From: CALNXN01 sp942490645
GTDB lineage: Bacteria; Pseudomonadota; Alphaproteobacteria; Rhodobacterales; Rhodobacteraceae
Length of the DNA stretch: 64,000 bases
Direction: 5' to 3'
Assembly: GCA_942490645.1 (NCBI GenBank)
Contig: CALNXN010000002.1
Span: forward strand, 310,001-374,000
The notes beneath the pieces are model-generated. The model was not told the DNA's origin, ran no database searches, and saw only the letters and a program-made list of their open reading frames with translations. Shown piece after piece: positions 47,325 to 55,879 of the stretch. Numbering within the stretch: position 1 is the stretch's first letter; each line of letters starts with the position of its first letter. A program made the position numbers and the translations under genes.

Positions 47325-48379
47325 TCAGGCCGCGTCCAGACGCGCCCCGGTTGCCTTGTGGAAAAGGTGGCAGATCGCCACCGGGACCGAGAATGAGATC
47401 ATGTCGCCGATCTCTGCCCGGAATTCCTTGTGTGCTTTGACAGACACCAATTGGCCACCTGCGCGCACAGTCAGCATCGTGGCATCGCCCAATAGTTCGA
47501 TGGTGTAGATCGGCGCCGTGATCTGGCCCGCCCGCCTCGGCCAGACCGGCGTCTTCGGCGCGAAAGCCCAGCGTCACCGGGCCGTCCACCGCTCAGCCCC
47601 GAGATCGCTGACTTGTTCTTGCCGGTGAAGGTGCCGCCCGATCTCGCCCTCCATCAGGTTCATCGCCGGGCGAGCCGATGAAGCTGGCCACGAAGGTGTT
47701 GGCGGGGTTGTCGTAGATGTCGGTCGGCGTGCCGACCTGCTGCACCTTGCCCTGCTTCATCACCACGACGCGGTCGGCCAGCGTCATCGCCTCGATCTGG
47801 TCGTGGGTCACGTAGACGGTGGTGACCTTGAGCTCATGGCTGAGGTTCTTGATCTGCGCGCGGGTGCTGACGCGCAGCTTGGCATCGAGGTTCGACAGCG
47901 GCTCGTCCATCAGGAACACATTGGGCTCGCGCACGATGGCGCGCGCCATCGCCACACGCTGGCGCTGGCCACCGGACAGTTCAGCGGGCTTGCGGTGCAG
48001 GAAATCATCCAGCTCGACCATGGCGCTGGCGCGGCGCACCCGTTCGTCATGGGTGGCGCGGGTCGACGCCGCGCACCTTGAGCGGGAAGCGGATGTTTTC
48101 GTAGACGTTCATATGCGGGTAAAGGCCGTAGGATTGGAACACCATCGCCACGTCGCGGTCCTTGGGATCAAGATCGTTGACCACGCGGCCATCAATGATG
48201 ATTTCGCCTTCGGTTGCGTCCTCAAGCCCTGCGATCATCCGCATCGTGGTGGTTTTGCCGCAGCCAGACGGGCCAAGAAGCACCAGAAACTCCTGATCCG
48301 CGATGGTCAGGTTGAAGTTATCCACCCCAACAAAGCTGCCCCAACGCTTGTTGAGATTGCGCAACTCGATCTCGGCCAT
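47325..48379 (-). pseudogene. CUT1-type ABC transporter ATPase (UgpC/MsmX-like), frameshifted
   Basis: First gene of the locus. MAEIELRNLNKRWG at 48379 follows AAGGGGGAC. Walker A is GPSGCGKTTT, the signature LSGGQRQRVAMARA, Walker B VFLMDEPLSNLDAKLR, and the C-terminal TOBE-like part ends HLFHKATGARLDAA at 47325. Breaks: one extra C at about 48064 (GTCGACCCGCG for GTCGACCGCG), one at about 47660 (TCGCCCGGCG for TCGCCGGCG), and more between 47520 and 47650. Corrected length about 350 residues. Confidence 0.88.
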
Positions 48380-48450
48380 AGTGTCCCCCTTCCTGCTTAC
48401 CGCAGGTCACCTGAACAGGCTAAACGCGTGGTTGTGCACATAGCAAGACA

Positions 48451-48472
48451 TTTTTGCACACGTGTGCAAAAA
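48451..48472. promoter_or_regulatory. Perfect 22-bp palindrome, likely LacI-family operator
   Basis: A flawless inverted repeat with core TTGCACACGTGTGCAA extended by three more matched T/A pairs on each side. It is centred about 83 bases upstream of the ATPase ATG, in the gap between this gene and the fused E1 gene stop (both leftward). A central even palindrome fits LacI-family operators, and a LacI gene lies in the same locus. A further GTTGTGCACA half-like element is next to it at about 48430-48440. Confidence 0.72.
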
Positions 48473-48533
48473 CAGGCTTACGCAAGGGCAATGGCAGGGT
48501 TTTGAAGCGCGCTTGCGCAGGTCACAGCCCGAA

Positions 48534-50714
48534 TCAGCGTGCCAATCCGAGGGCCGCGGCGATGATCCCGTCGCGCGACGGCAGTGTCGCCGCATAGGCG
48601 GGCCCGGTGGCGATAAAACTGTCCTCTGCGGTCAGCCGTTCAAACCGATCCACGCCCGCTTCGGCCATGAGGGCCATCAAGGCTTCGGCTTGGCCGCCGG
48701 TGCGCCTGCATTCGTCGACGATCAACACGGTCTTGCAGGGTTTGATGGCCTCCAATATCGCCGCCTCGGGCAGTGGAGAGATCCAGCGCATGTCGATCAC
48801 ACGAGCCGCAACACCTTGTTCTTCCAGTTTTTTCTGCGCCTGAATGCTGAGATATGCGCCATTGCCATAGGTCACGATCGCCACATCCGTGCCTGCCCCA
48901 TGCACGCCAACATCGCCCAATGCGATCCGCTGATCGGGGGCCGGATAACGTGTCATCCAAGCGCCATCGCCCGCTTCGTGCAAATCGCGCATCGGATAGA
49001 GGGCAATGGGTTCGACAAAAACGACGACACGCTGTTCTTCGCGCGCCAAGCGGTGCGCCTCGCGCAGCATCATCGCCGCATCTGCGCCCGAAGACGGGCA
49101 TGCAATGATCAGTCCCGGAATATCACGCAACACGGCCAGCGAATTATCGTTGTGGAAATGCCCGCCGAACCCTTTTTGATAACCCAGACCCGCAATGCGC
49201 AGCACCATCGGGTTGGTCCATTGGCCACGCGAAAAGAACGGCAATGTCGCGGCTTCACCGCGCAACTGGTCCTCGGCATTGTGCAGGTAGGCGAGAAACT
49301 GGATTTCCGGCATCGGCACGAACCCGTTGTGCGCCATGCCGATGGCCAACCCCAGGATCGACTGTTCATCCAGCAGCGTGTCGATCACCCGGTCCGGGCC
49401 AAACCGCGCCTGCAGTTTCTGCGTTACCCCATAAACGCCACCCTTGCGGCCCACGTCCTCGCCCATGACGAGTGTCTCGGGATGTGCCAGCATCAGATCG
49501 GTCATCGCCCAATTGATGATCCTGCTCATCGGTTGGGGCGTGTCTGCCTGCGCAATGTCAGCCCCGAAGATGGCCGCGCGTTCGGCATCCGAGGGGCCGT
49601 TGCTGGGTGCGCATGGCCGTGTCGGGGGGATCAGGCTGGCCATGACGTCGTGGGCCGTTTTCAAATGCGGCCGCTTGGTGGCTTTGGTTGCGGTCTTGGC
49701 GACCTTGGCAAGGGTCGTTGTATAAAGCTCCAGCAGGTCCGTCGCCGTGGCGGCACCCGCATCAATCAGCAAACGGGCGGAGTGCAGCAACGGATCATTT
49801 GCCTCGTCCGCCTCCACCTCGGCGCGCGGCAGGTACGTGGTGGGCACATCTGCGCCCGCGTGCCCATAAAGCCGAACCGTGCGCAGGTGCAAAATGGCGG
49901 GTTTGCGTTTGGTCCGCACGAAATGCGCCGCTTTGGTTGCGACGTTGAACGTGTCGAACATATCCAAGCCATCCGCCGTAAAATACCGCAGGCCGGGGCG
50001 ATGTTCGAGCGAGGCTTTGACCCAGCCGGTTGGCGTTTTGGTGGAGATCCCGATGCCGTTGTCCTCGCAGACCATCAAAAGCGGCAAGGGTACCCCCTGA
50101 ACACTGGTCCAGCCGGCGGCATTGATCGTGCCCTGTGCCGTGGAATGATTAAGCGAGGCATCCCCAAAACTGACCATGGACAGCGCGTCCTGCGCCAGCA
50201 CACGGTGCTCCGGGGCGCGACGCCGCGCCAGACCGATGGAATAGGCCGCGCCCAGCGCCTTGGGCAGGTGGCTCGCGATTGTCGAGGTTTGCGGCGGGAT
50301 CATCAGAGGGCGCGAGCCCAGCACCTTGTGCCGCCCGCCACTGGTCGGATCATCAGCCGAACAGGCGAACGACAACAACATGTCATAGGCGATGTCCGCC
50401 TCGCCCGCCTGTGCGGCGCGGGCGATTTGAAACGCGGCGTCGCGGTAGTGCAGGAAGGCGATGTCGTCAGGCCGCAGCGCGTGGGCGACGGCCGCCATCC
50501 CTTCATGCCCGGATGATCCAATGGTGTAAAACCCCTGCCCCGCTTTCTGCATCGCGCGGCTTTGGATATCGAGGGCACGCGACAAAACCTGCGCTTCGAA
50601 CAGCGCGAGAGCGTCAGTCTTGGAGAGCGGCCCGGTCGGTTGCTGTCCAACTGGAAAGTCCTGCCTCGCGACGCGAGACAGGAAGTTTTCATGCACGATG
50701 TCCGCGCGGTCCAT
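48534..50714 (-). CDS. Fused alpha-beta E1 subunit of a branched-chain 2-oxoacid dehydrogenase
   Basis: 726 residues joining the E1 alpha and beta chains that are usually separate. The alpha half has SSGHEGMAAVAHAL, HYRDAAFQIARA and the thiamine-diphosphate segment SFGDASLNHSTAQGTINAA. The beta half begins near AERAAIFGADIAQ and has LVMGEDVGRKGGVYGVTQ, DTLLDEQSILGLAIG and RVIDMRWISPLPE. It decarboxylates branched-chain 2-oxo acids. No E2 or E3 genes are adjacent. It follows glutaryl-CoA dehydrogenase by 18 bases, so the two may be co-transcribed from the LysR-controlled promoter. Confidence 0.88.
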   Translation of the reverse strand: MDRADIVHENFLSRVARQDFPVGQQPTGPLSKTDALALFEAQVLSRALDIQSRAMQKAGQGFYTIGSSGHEGMAAVAHALRPDDIAFLHYRDAAFQIARAAQAGEADIAYDMLLSFACSADDPTSGGRHKVLGSRPLMIPPQTSTIASHLPKALGAAYSIGLARRRAPEHRVLAQDALSMVSFGDASLNHSTAQGTINAAGWTSVQGVPLPLLMVCEDNGIGISTKTPTGWVKASLEHRPGLRYFTADGLDMFDTFNVATKAAHFVRTKRKPAILHLRTVRLYGHAGADVPTTYLPRAEVEADEANDPLLHSARLLIDAGAATATDLLELYTTTLAKVAKTATKATKRPHLKTAHDVMASLIPPTRPCAPSNGPSDAERAAIFGADIAQADTPQPMSRIINWAMTDLMLAHPETLVMGEDVGRKGGVYGVTQKLQARFGPDRVIDTLLDEQSILGLAIGMAHNGFVPMPEIQFLAYLHNAEDQLRGEAATLPFFSRGQWTNPMVLRIAGLGYQKGFGGHFHNDNSLAVLRDIPGLIIACPSSGADAAMMLREAHRLAREEQRVVVFVEPIALYPMRDLHEAGDGAWMTRYPAPDQRIALGDVGVHGAGTDVAIVTYGNGAYLSIQAQKKLEEQGVAARVIDMRWISPLPEAAILEAIKPCKTVLIVDECRRTGGQAEALMALMAEAGVDRFERLTAEDSFIATGPAYAATLPSRDGIIAAALGLAR

Positions 50715-50732
50715 AAGCGGGGTCTTTCAGTA

Positions 50733-51956
50733 TCAGTAGAACGCCTGGATGCCGGTCTGCGCGCGACCAAGGATCAATGCATGCACGTCATGGGTGCCCT
50801 CGTAGGTGTTGACGGTCTCAAGGTTCATCATGTGGCGGATCACTTGAAATTCGCCGGAAATGCCGTTGCCGCCGTGCATGTCCCGGGCGTTGCGTGCAAT
50901 ATCCAGCGCCTTGCCGCAGTTGTTGCGCTTGACGATGGAGATCATCTCAGGGGCCGCGTTTGCTGCGTCCATCAAGCGACCCACTTGCAGGCTGGCTTGC
51001 AGGCCCAGCGAAATCTCGGTCATCATGTCGGCCAGTTTCTTTTGAAAGAGCTGCGTGCCCGCCAGCGGCTTTTTGAACTGGTGCCGATCCAGACCGTACT
51101 GGCGCGCGGCATGCCAGCAGAATTCCGCCGCGCCCATCGCACCCCAGCTGATGCCGTAGCGTGCGCGGTTAAGACACCCGAATGGCCCTTTGAGGCCTTC
51201 GACATGGGGCAGAAGCGCATCTTCACCGACCTCGACGTTGTCCATCACAATCTCGCCGGTCACAGAGGCGCGCAGGCTGAGTTTATTGCCCACCTTGGGC
51301 GCGCTGAGACCCGTCATCCCCTTCTCAAGTACAAAACCACGGATTTTCCCGCCATGCTCTTCGGATTTGGCCCAAACCACGAAAACATCCGCAATGGGCG
51401 CATTCGAAATCCACATCTTGGAGCCGGTCAGCTTGTAGCCGGTTTCCGTTTTGACCGCGCGGGTCTTCATGCCGCCGGGGTCAGAGCCTGCATCAGGTTC
51501 CGTCAGGCCAAAGCAGCCGATCCACTCGCCCGAACACAGCTTGGGGAGGTATTTGCGACGCTGCGCCTCGGATCCATATGCGTAAATCGGATAGATCACG
51601 AGAGAGCTTTGCACGGACATCATCGAGCGATACCCCGAATCCACCCGCTCCACTTCGCGCGCGACCAGCCCGTATGACACATAAGATCCACCCAGCCCGC
51701 CGTATTCCTCCGGACACGTCACCCCCAAAAGGCCCATGTCGCCCATTTCTTTGAATATCGACGGGTCGGTCGTTTCGTTGGCAAAGGCGTCAATGATACG
51801 TGGCTGCAGCTTTTCCTGAGCATAGGCGCGCGCGCTGTCTTGAATCATGCGCTCATCTTCAGAAAGCTGATCGGACAAACGGAACGGGTCGGACCAGTCG
51901 AATTGCCCCAAATCAGGAGCGTCCTTGGCCTTCAGTACAGGTGCTTCAACATTCAT
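50733..51956 (-). CDS. gcdH: Glutaryl-CoA dehydrogenase GcdH
   Basis: 407 residues. Decarboxylating acyl-CoA dehydrogenase of lysine, tryptophan and benzoyl-type degradation. Signature GLTEPDAGSDPGGMKTRA, the FAD segment GYKLTGSKMWISNAP and the catalytic Glu in NTYEGTHDVHALILGRA are all present. The ATG at 51956 follows GGAGAGGA at suitable distance; the frame is open upstream through the intergenic region but there is no protein there. Divergent from a LysR gene, as is common for gcdH. Confidence 0.92.
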   Translation of the reverse strand: MNVEAPVLKAKDAPDLGQFDWSDPFRLSDQLSEDERMIQDSARAYAQEKLQPRIIDAFANETTDPSIFKEMGDMGLLGVTCPEEYGGLGGSYVSYGLVAREVERVDSGYRSMMSVQSSLVIYPIYAYGSEAQRRKYLPKLCSGEWIGCFGLTEPDAGSDPGGMKTRAVKTETGYKLTGSKMWISNAPIADVFVVWAKSEEHGGKIRGFVLEKGMTGLSAPKVGNKLSLRASVTGEIVMDNVEVGEDALLPHVEGLKGPFGCLNRARYGISWGAMGAAEFCWHAARQYGLDRHQFKKPLAGTQLFQKKLADMMTEISLGLQASLQVGRLMDAANAAPEMISIVKRNNCGKALDIARNARDMHGGNGISGEFQVIRHMMNLETVNTYEGTHDVHALILGRAQTGIQAFY

Positions 51957-51985
51957 CGCGTCATCCTCTCCATGTCTGGTGTCCA

Positions 51986-52014
51986 GCAAATTTGTCTCAG
52001 TATTGCAAATTTGC
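51986..52014. promoter_or_regulatory. Paired GCAAATTTG elements in gcdH-LysR intergenic region
   Basis: GCAAATTTG at 51986-51994 and GCAAATTTGC at 52005-52014, start to start 19 bases, so on nearly the same face of the helix. Each is itself a near or full palindrome. They lie between the divergent gcdH and LysR starts, where a LysR-type activator would bind. No experimental basis; assignment rests on position and symmetry. Confidence 0.55.
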
Positions 52015-52049
52015 GGCGAAAACTCTAACGATGCTTTGTTCTGCTTTGC

Positions 52050-52961
52050 ATGAGAAAAACTCATATGATCGCCCCGCGCCGTTATCTGCCATCCATGTCC
52101 GCATTGCTCGCCTTTGAGGCAGTGGCGCGGCTTGGCTCTGCGACGCAGGCCGCGGCGGAACTGTCGCTGACACAAAGCGCCATCAGCCGACAGATCAAAA
52201 CGCTGGAAGACCAACTCGGCCTGGCCCTGTTCGAGCGGCACGGGCGCAGCTTGACCCTGACCCAGACCGGCGCGCGATATGTCGAGCAGGTCCGCGATAT
52301 CCTTCAACGTCTTGCACAGGCGTCCATCTCGGCGCGTACCAACCCTGTGGGCGGCTCTCTGAACCTTGCTATTCTTCCAGCCTTCGGGATGCATTGGCTT
52401 GCGCCGCGCCTGCGGGACTTTGCGCGCAAACACCCAGAGGTGACGGTCAACCTGTCAACGCGGTTGGCACCGTTTGATTTTCGCACGTCCCAGTTTGACG
52501 CCGCGATCCACTTTGGTCGAGAGGACTGGCCCGGCGTGGCGTTCATGCCGTTGATGTCGGAAACCGTGGTGCCTGTGTGCGCCCCGGGGTTGATGCAAGC
52601 GCCGGTACGAGACCCGCGCGGCATGTTGGACTATGATCTGCTGCATTTGGAAACCCGCCCGCGCGGATGGGCGCGGTGGTTGCGGGCATTGGGGGTGAAT
52701 GACGATCTGCCGCAAGGCATGGGGTTTGATCAGTTTTCAACAATGGCGCAGGCCGCGATACACGGTTTGGGCGTGGCACTGCTGCCGACCTTCTTTGCCG
52801 AACCCTATCTGGCCGATGGTCAACTGGTTCTGGCCTCGACCCAGACGTCCGAGAGCATTGGCAGCTACTATCTGGTCTGGCCCACGGACCGTGCAGAAAC
52901 CACAGCCCTGCAATCATTTAGATCATGGCTGGAACCAATGGCGCAGACCGAGCAGCCCTAG
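52050..52961 (+). CDS. LysR-family regulator, probably of gcdH (GcvA-like)
   Basis: 303 residues. N-terminal HTH (SMSALLAFEAVARLGSATQAAAELSLTQSAISRQIKTLE) followed by a LysR effector domain with the GcvA-like opening RRYLPSMSALLAFEAVARLG. The gene is divergent from gcdH and 93 bases away, so it probably regulates it, as GcdR does in other proteobacteria. Start could be 52050 or the next ATG at 52065. Confidence 0.88.
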   Translation: MRKTHMIAPRRYLPSMSALLAFEAVARLGSATQAAAELSLTQSAISRQIKTLEDQLGLALFERHGRSLTLTQTGARYVEQVRDILQRLAQASISARTNPVGGSLNLAILPAFGMHWLAPRLRDFARKHPEVTVNLSTRLAPFDFRTSQFDAAIHFGREDWPGVAFMPLMSETVVPVCAPGLMQAPVRDPRGMLDYDLLHLETRPRGWARWLRALGVNDDLPQGMGFDQFSTMAQAAIHGLGVALLPTFFAEPYLADGQLVLASTQTSESIGSYYLVWPTDRAETTALQSFRSWLEPMAQTEQP

Positions 52962-53144
52962 CCCGCATTATGTTTGGCCTGATGAAACGCAGCGATATCA
53001 AGCAATTGTATGCGAAACGGAAACACTCTGTCACCCCTGCGATTGCCTAGGCCGCGCCGCCAGTCGGGCACATTCCGGACCAAATTCAAATCTAATTTTA
53101 GACTCATCTGCTGTACAAGGGGATCACGATGAAGAAAGTCTGAC

Positions 53145-53489
53145 ATGCTGCCACGACTAGAGCTTCTAGCAGCGATTTTGATGATTGCGACCGCGACTTG
53201 GACGTCGGCTGCCTCCGCGTCCAAGGAACACGTAATCATCATTCTCGGGTCGTCATATTTCCCAGCACAAGTGGCTGCGGAACCAGGCGATACGGTCCGC
53301 TTCGTCAATTCAAGCGGCCGCGAGCATGTGGTGACAGGCGAGCGTCAAACCTGGACAACCGGACCCCTTCAGGCCGGTTCAGAGACGGTGCTCAAGTTCG
53401 ATCCATCTATGCTTGGCATGTTTTTCGGCGATGAGGCCGGTGCATTCCGAGGGATTTTCTCTCAGAGTGCGGCGCATCCTCAGGACTGA
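53145..53489 (+). CDS. Small secreted cupredoxin-like protein
   Basis: 114 residues. A signal peptide (LLAAILMIATATWTSAASA) is followed by a beta-rich domain starting HVIIILGSSYFPAQ, then AAEPGDTVRFVNSSGREHVV, which resembles the loop before the first copper ligand His of plastocyanin-type cupredoxins. The C-terminal Cys-x-x-His-x-x-Met ligand loop is not visible (no Cys), so a copper site is doubtful. It may be a degenerate or metal-free relative. Followed by a strong terminator. Confidence 0.65.
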   Translation: MLPRLELLAAILMIATATWTSAASASKEHVIIILGSSYFPAQVAAEPGDTVRFVNSSGREHVVTGERQTWTTGPLQAGSETVLKFDPSMLGMFFGDEAGAFRGIFSQSAAHPQD

Positions 53490-53527
53490 TCCCAAGAGTA
53501 ACGAGTACTGTGTTGCAGTAACGAGTA

Positions 53528-53558
53528 AGGTCCTGCCCGCCCCGGCAGGACCTTTTTT
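53528..53558. terminator. Bidirectional intrinsic terminator
   Basis: AGGTCCTGCC and GGCAGGACCT form a perfect 10-bp stem with a 6-base loop, followed rightward by six T (53553-53558) and leftward by a short T-poor stretch. It ends the cupredoxin-like gene and overlaps the last codons of the leftward SOS-peptidase gene, so the main effect is on rightward transcription. Confidence 0.85.
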
Positions 53559-54234
53559 ACGTGGTCTCCAGCGGCTCAATCAGCTGCGGACCGGAGGCGC
53601 GGTTGGAGTTGACTGCGCGGTCCACCCGGTGAAACACCAAGGCATCTTCAGGTGCGGCCACCATCAGACGCGCAGCCCCATGCCCCGCCTCGCCCAACCA
53701 AAGCGGCCAATCCTGCGGCGCGATCAGCACTGGCATCCGGTGATGGATCGCCGACATCGTTTCATTGGCTTGCGTCGTGACCAGCGCGCAGCAACGTAGA
53801 ACGGTGTCATCAGTCTTGTCGGTCCAATCCTGCCAGACGGCGGCAAAGCACATAGGTGCGCCATCGGCCCGTGTGATGTACCATGGATCGCGCGCGCCAT
53901 CGGGTGTTTTGGTCCATTCATAAAAGCCGCTACCCACAACCAGCGCACGTCTTTCACGGGACGCCGCCTTGAACGCAGGCTTTTCGGCGATCGTTTCGGC
54001 CCGCGCATTGATCAGCAGCGGCCCACGGTTGGGCGCCTTGTACCAATGCGGGATGAACCCCCACCGCATCGCGCTTAAACGCCGCACGCCATCTGCGGAA
54101 CTGGACACCGTATGCACGGCATTCGTCGGACAGACGTTGTAATTGGGCACCTGCGGCAGATCATTGGCAGGAAGGGCTGCAAAAAGCTGCGCCATCGCAT
54201 CCGCAGGCAGGGTTATCGCAAAGCGTCCACACAT
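53557..54234 (-). CDS. SOS-response-associated peptidase YedK/HMCES family
   Basis: 225 residues. MCGRFAIT places the catalytic Cys at position 2 after Met removal; this Cys forms a thiazolidine cross-link with abasic sites in single-stranded DNA. NARAETI, GSGFYEW and HHRMPVLIAPQDW are the other conserved blocks. Start at MCGRF is forced by the chemistry. Overlaps nothing but lies within 10 bases of the terminator above. Confidence 0.93.
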   Translation of the reverse strand: MCGRFAITLPADAMAQLFAALPANDLPQVPNYNVCPTNAVHTVSSSADGVRRLSAMRWGFIPHWYKAPNRGPLLINARAETIAEKPAFKAASRERRALVVGSGFYEWTKTPDGARDPWYITRADGAPMCFAAVWQDWTDKTDDTVLRCCALVTTQANETMSAIHHRMPVLIAPQDWPLWLGEAGHGAARLMVAAPEDALVFHRVDRAVNSNRASGPQLIEPLETT

Positions 54235-54322
54235 AATGGCAAGGCTAGGCAATGCAGGGCGGCGCATCAAATGAAAACGCCCCAGCCAATGGGCCGGGGC
54301 GCTCAATCACTATGGCCTGCGC

Positions 54323-55879
54323 TTATTTGACCGAAATGCGGCCGTCCGTGTAGGGCGTGAACGGCCCTTTTTCAGCGAGGAATTCAGCCGTTACATCGGC
54401 CAGATCCGGACCGAAGTCATACGCATTTTGCGCCGTTTTGAACATCGCATACCCATCGCCGCCATTGCGCACGTAGTTGTTGGACACAACACCGTAGAGC
54501 TTGCCCGTATCAATGGGCGCGCCCCCGACCATCACATCGCTGATGCGGCTGCCTGCAGGTTGGCTGGCGTCAAAGGCAAAGCTCATGCCGGCGACCTGCG
54601 GGAACCGACCAGCCCCTTCTTCGATCTGGCTGACCCCGTTTTCCAGCGCTTCGATGATCGTGGCCCCTGTCACCTGAAATGTGGACAGCGTGTTCTGGAA
54701 CGGCAGTACCGTCAGCACTTCGCCCATCGTGACCGGACCGGCATCAATGGAGGCACGAATGCCGCCGCCGTTCTGGATCGCGATCTCGATGCCCTGATCC
54801 TTGACCCGCGCCAGCATGGCATCGGCAATCAGCGACCCCATCGAGCACTCCTTGGAGCGGCATTCCGCGCGGTCACCACCGATGGGTGCTGCGGCCTCTG
54901 CCACGACCTTGTTGCGGATCTCTTCCAATGGTTTCGCAGCTTCGGCAATGCGGGCCACCGTGTCTGCATCTTCGGCAACCGTGCCATCGTTGATCAACGG
55001 CTCGCCTTTGGCTTCTGTGATCACGCCTGCATCGTCGAATGTGACGTTCAACTCGCCCAGAAACTTGCCATAGGCGTAGGCCTGTACGATGGCCGTATCC
55101 CCCACCATTGTTGGATAGGGTCCGTCCGCCCGGTCGGAGGTGTTCGACAGATACGTGTTGGAGTGGCCACCGACGATCACGTCGACACCTGTGGTGCCTT
55201 CGGCGACGCGAATATCGGTTTGATAGCCGGAGTGGCTGAGGACGATGATCTTGTTCACACCTTCCGCGGTCAACTTGTCGACTTCACCCTGCACCGCGCT
55301 TACCGGATCAGTGAACATGATATTCGGGCCGGGCGAGGCCAACTCGTCGGTGTCTTCGGGCGTCAGGCCGATCAGGCCCAGCTTTTCACCGCCCCGTTCG
55401 ATGATCACCGACTTGGGCAGATTGTCCGCCAAGAGCGGTTCGCGCGTGACGTCGGCGTTCGACATCAGGACCGGGAAATTCACCGCATCCATGAAGCCGC
55501 GCAGCACTTCGGGGCCGTCGTCGAATTCGTGGTTGCCCACGGTCATCGCATCATAGCCCAGCTTGTTCATCATTTCCGCGGCAAGCATGCCTTTGTAATA
55601 GGTGTAAAACAGTGTGCCTTGAAATTGGTCGCCACCGTCCACCAAGATCGAGTTGTTCGACCGCGCGCGGGCATCAGCCACCGCCGTCACAAGACGTGCA
55701 GAGCCGCCAAAGCACTCGCCGGCAGTGTTGTCTTCGGCAGAGCAGCCGCTGTCATATTTGCTGATCGGTTCAAATCGGGCGTGGAAGTCATTGGTGTGCA
55801 GGATCGTCAGGCTGTAATCGGCCTGTGCGACACCTGTTGTCAGAGCAAGGGCCGCAGTGGCCGTCAGGAATCGGTTCAT
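54323..55879 (-). CDS. Periplasmic 5'-nucleotidase/UDP-sugar hydrolase family protein
   Basis: 518 residues. A signal peptide (FLTATAALALTTGVAQA) precedes a metallophosphatase domain: HTNDFHARFEP, DGGDQFQGTLF, GNHEFDDGPE, GGHSNTYLS. The C-terminal nucleotide-binding domain has IQNGGGIRASIDAGPVTMGEVL and NNYVRNGGDGYAMF. It hydrolyses nucleotides or nucleotide sugars in the periplasm. Start at 55879 has GGGGGATAACCACC upstream. It stands alone. Confidence 0.9.
   Translation of the reverse strand: MNRFLTATAALALTTGVAQADYSLTILHTNDFHARFEPISKYDSGCSAEDNTAGECFGGSARLVTAVADARARSNNSILVDGGDQFQGTLFYTYYKGMLAAEMMNKLGYDAMTVGNHEFDDGPEVLRGFMDAVNFPVLMSNADVTREPLLADNLPKSVIIERGGEKLGLIGLTPEDTDELASPGPNIMFTDPVSAVQGEVDKLTAEGVNKIIVLSHSGYQTDIRVAEGTTGVDVIVGGHSNTYLSNTSDRADGPYPTMVGDTAIVQAYAYGKFLGELNVTFDDAGVITEAKGEPLINDGTVAEDADTVARIAEAAKPLEEIRNKVVAEAAAPIGGDRAECRSKECSMGSLIADAMLARVKDQGIEIAIQNGGGIRASIDAGPVTMGEVLTVLPFQNTLSTFQVTGATIIEALENGVSQIEEGAGRFPQVAGMSFAFDASQPAGSRISDVMVGGAPIDTGKLYGVVSNNYVRNGGDGYAMFKTAQNAYDFGPDLADVTAEFLAEKGPFTPYTDGRISVK

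Noticed and set aside
38784..48379. Programmed ribosomal frameshifting as an explanation for the split genes
   Set aside because: Breaks are too many, occur in unrelated genes, go in both directions and lack slippery heptamers with structured RNA; error in G/C runs is simpler.
48462..50516. A 684-codon open frame on the plus strand opposite the fused E1 gene
   Set aside because: The E1 gene is strongly conserved on the minus strand. Codon-position GC in GC-rich genomes commonly leaves the antisense frame open, and the translated frame is rich in Arg, His and Gly without any domain.
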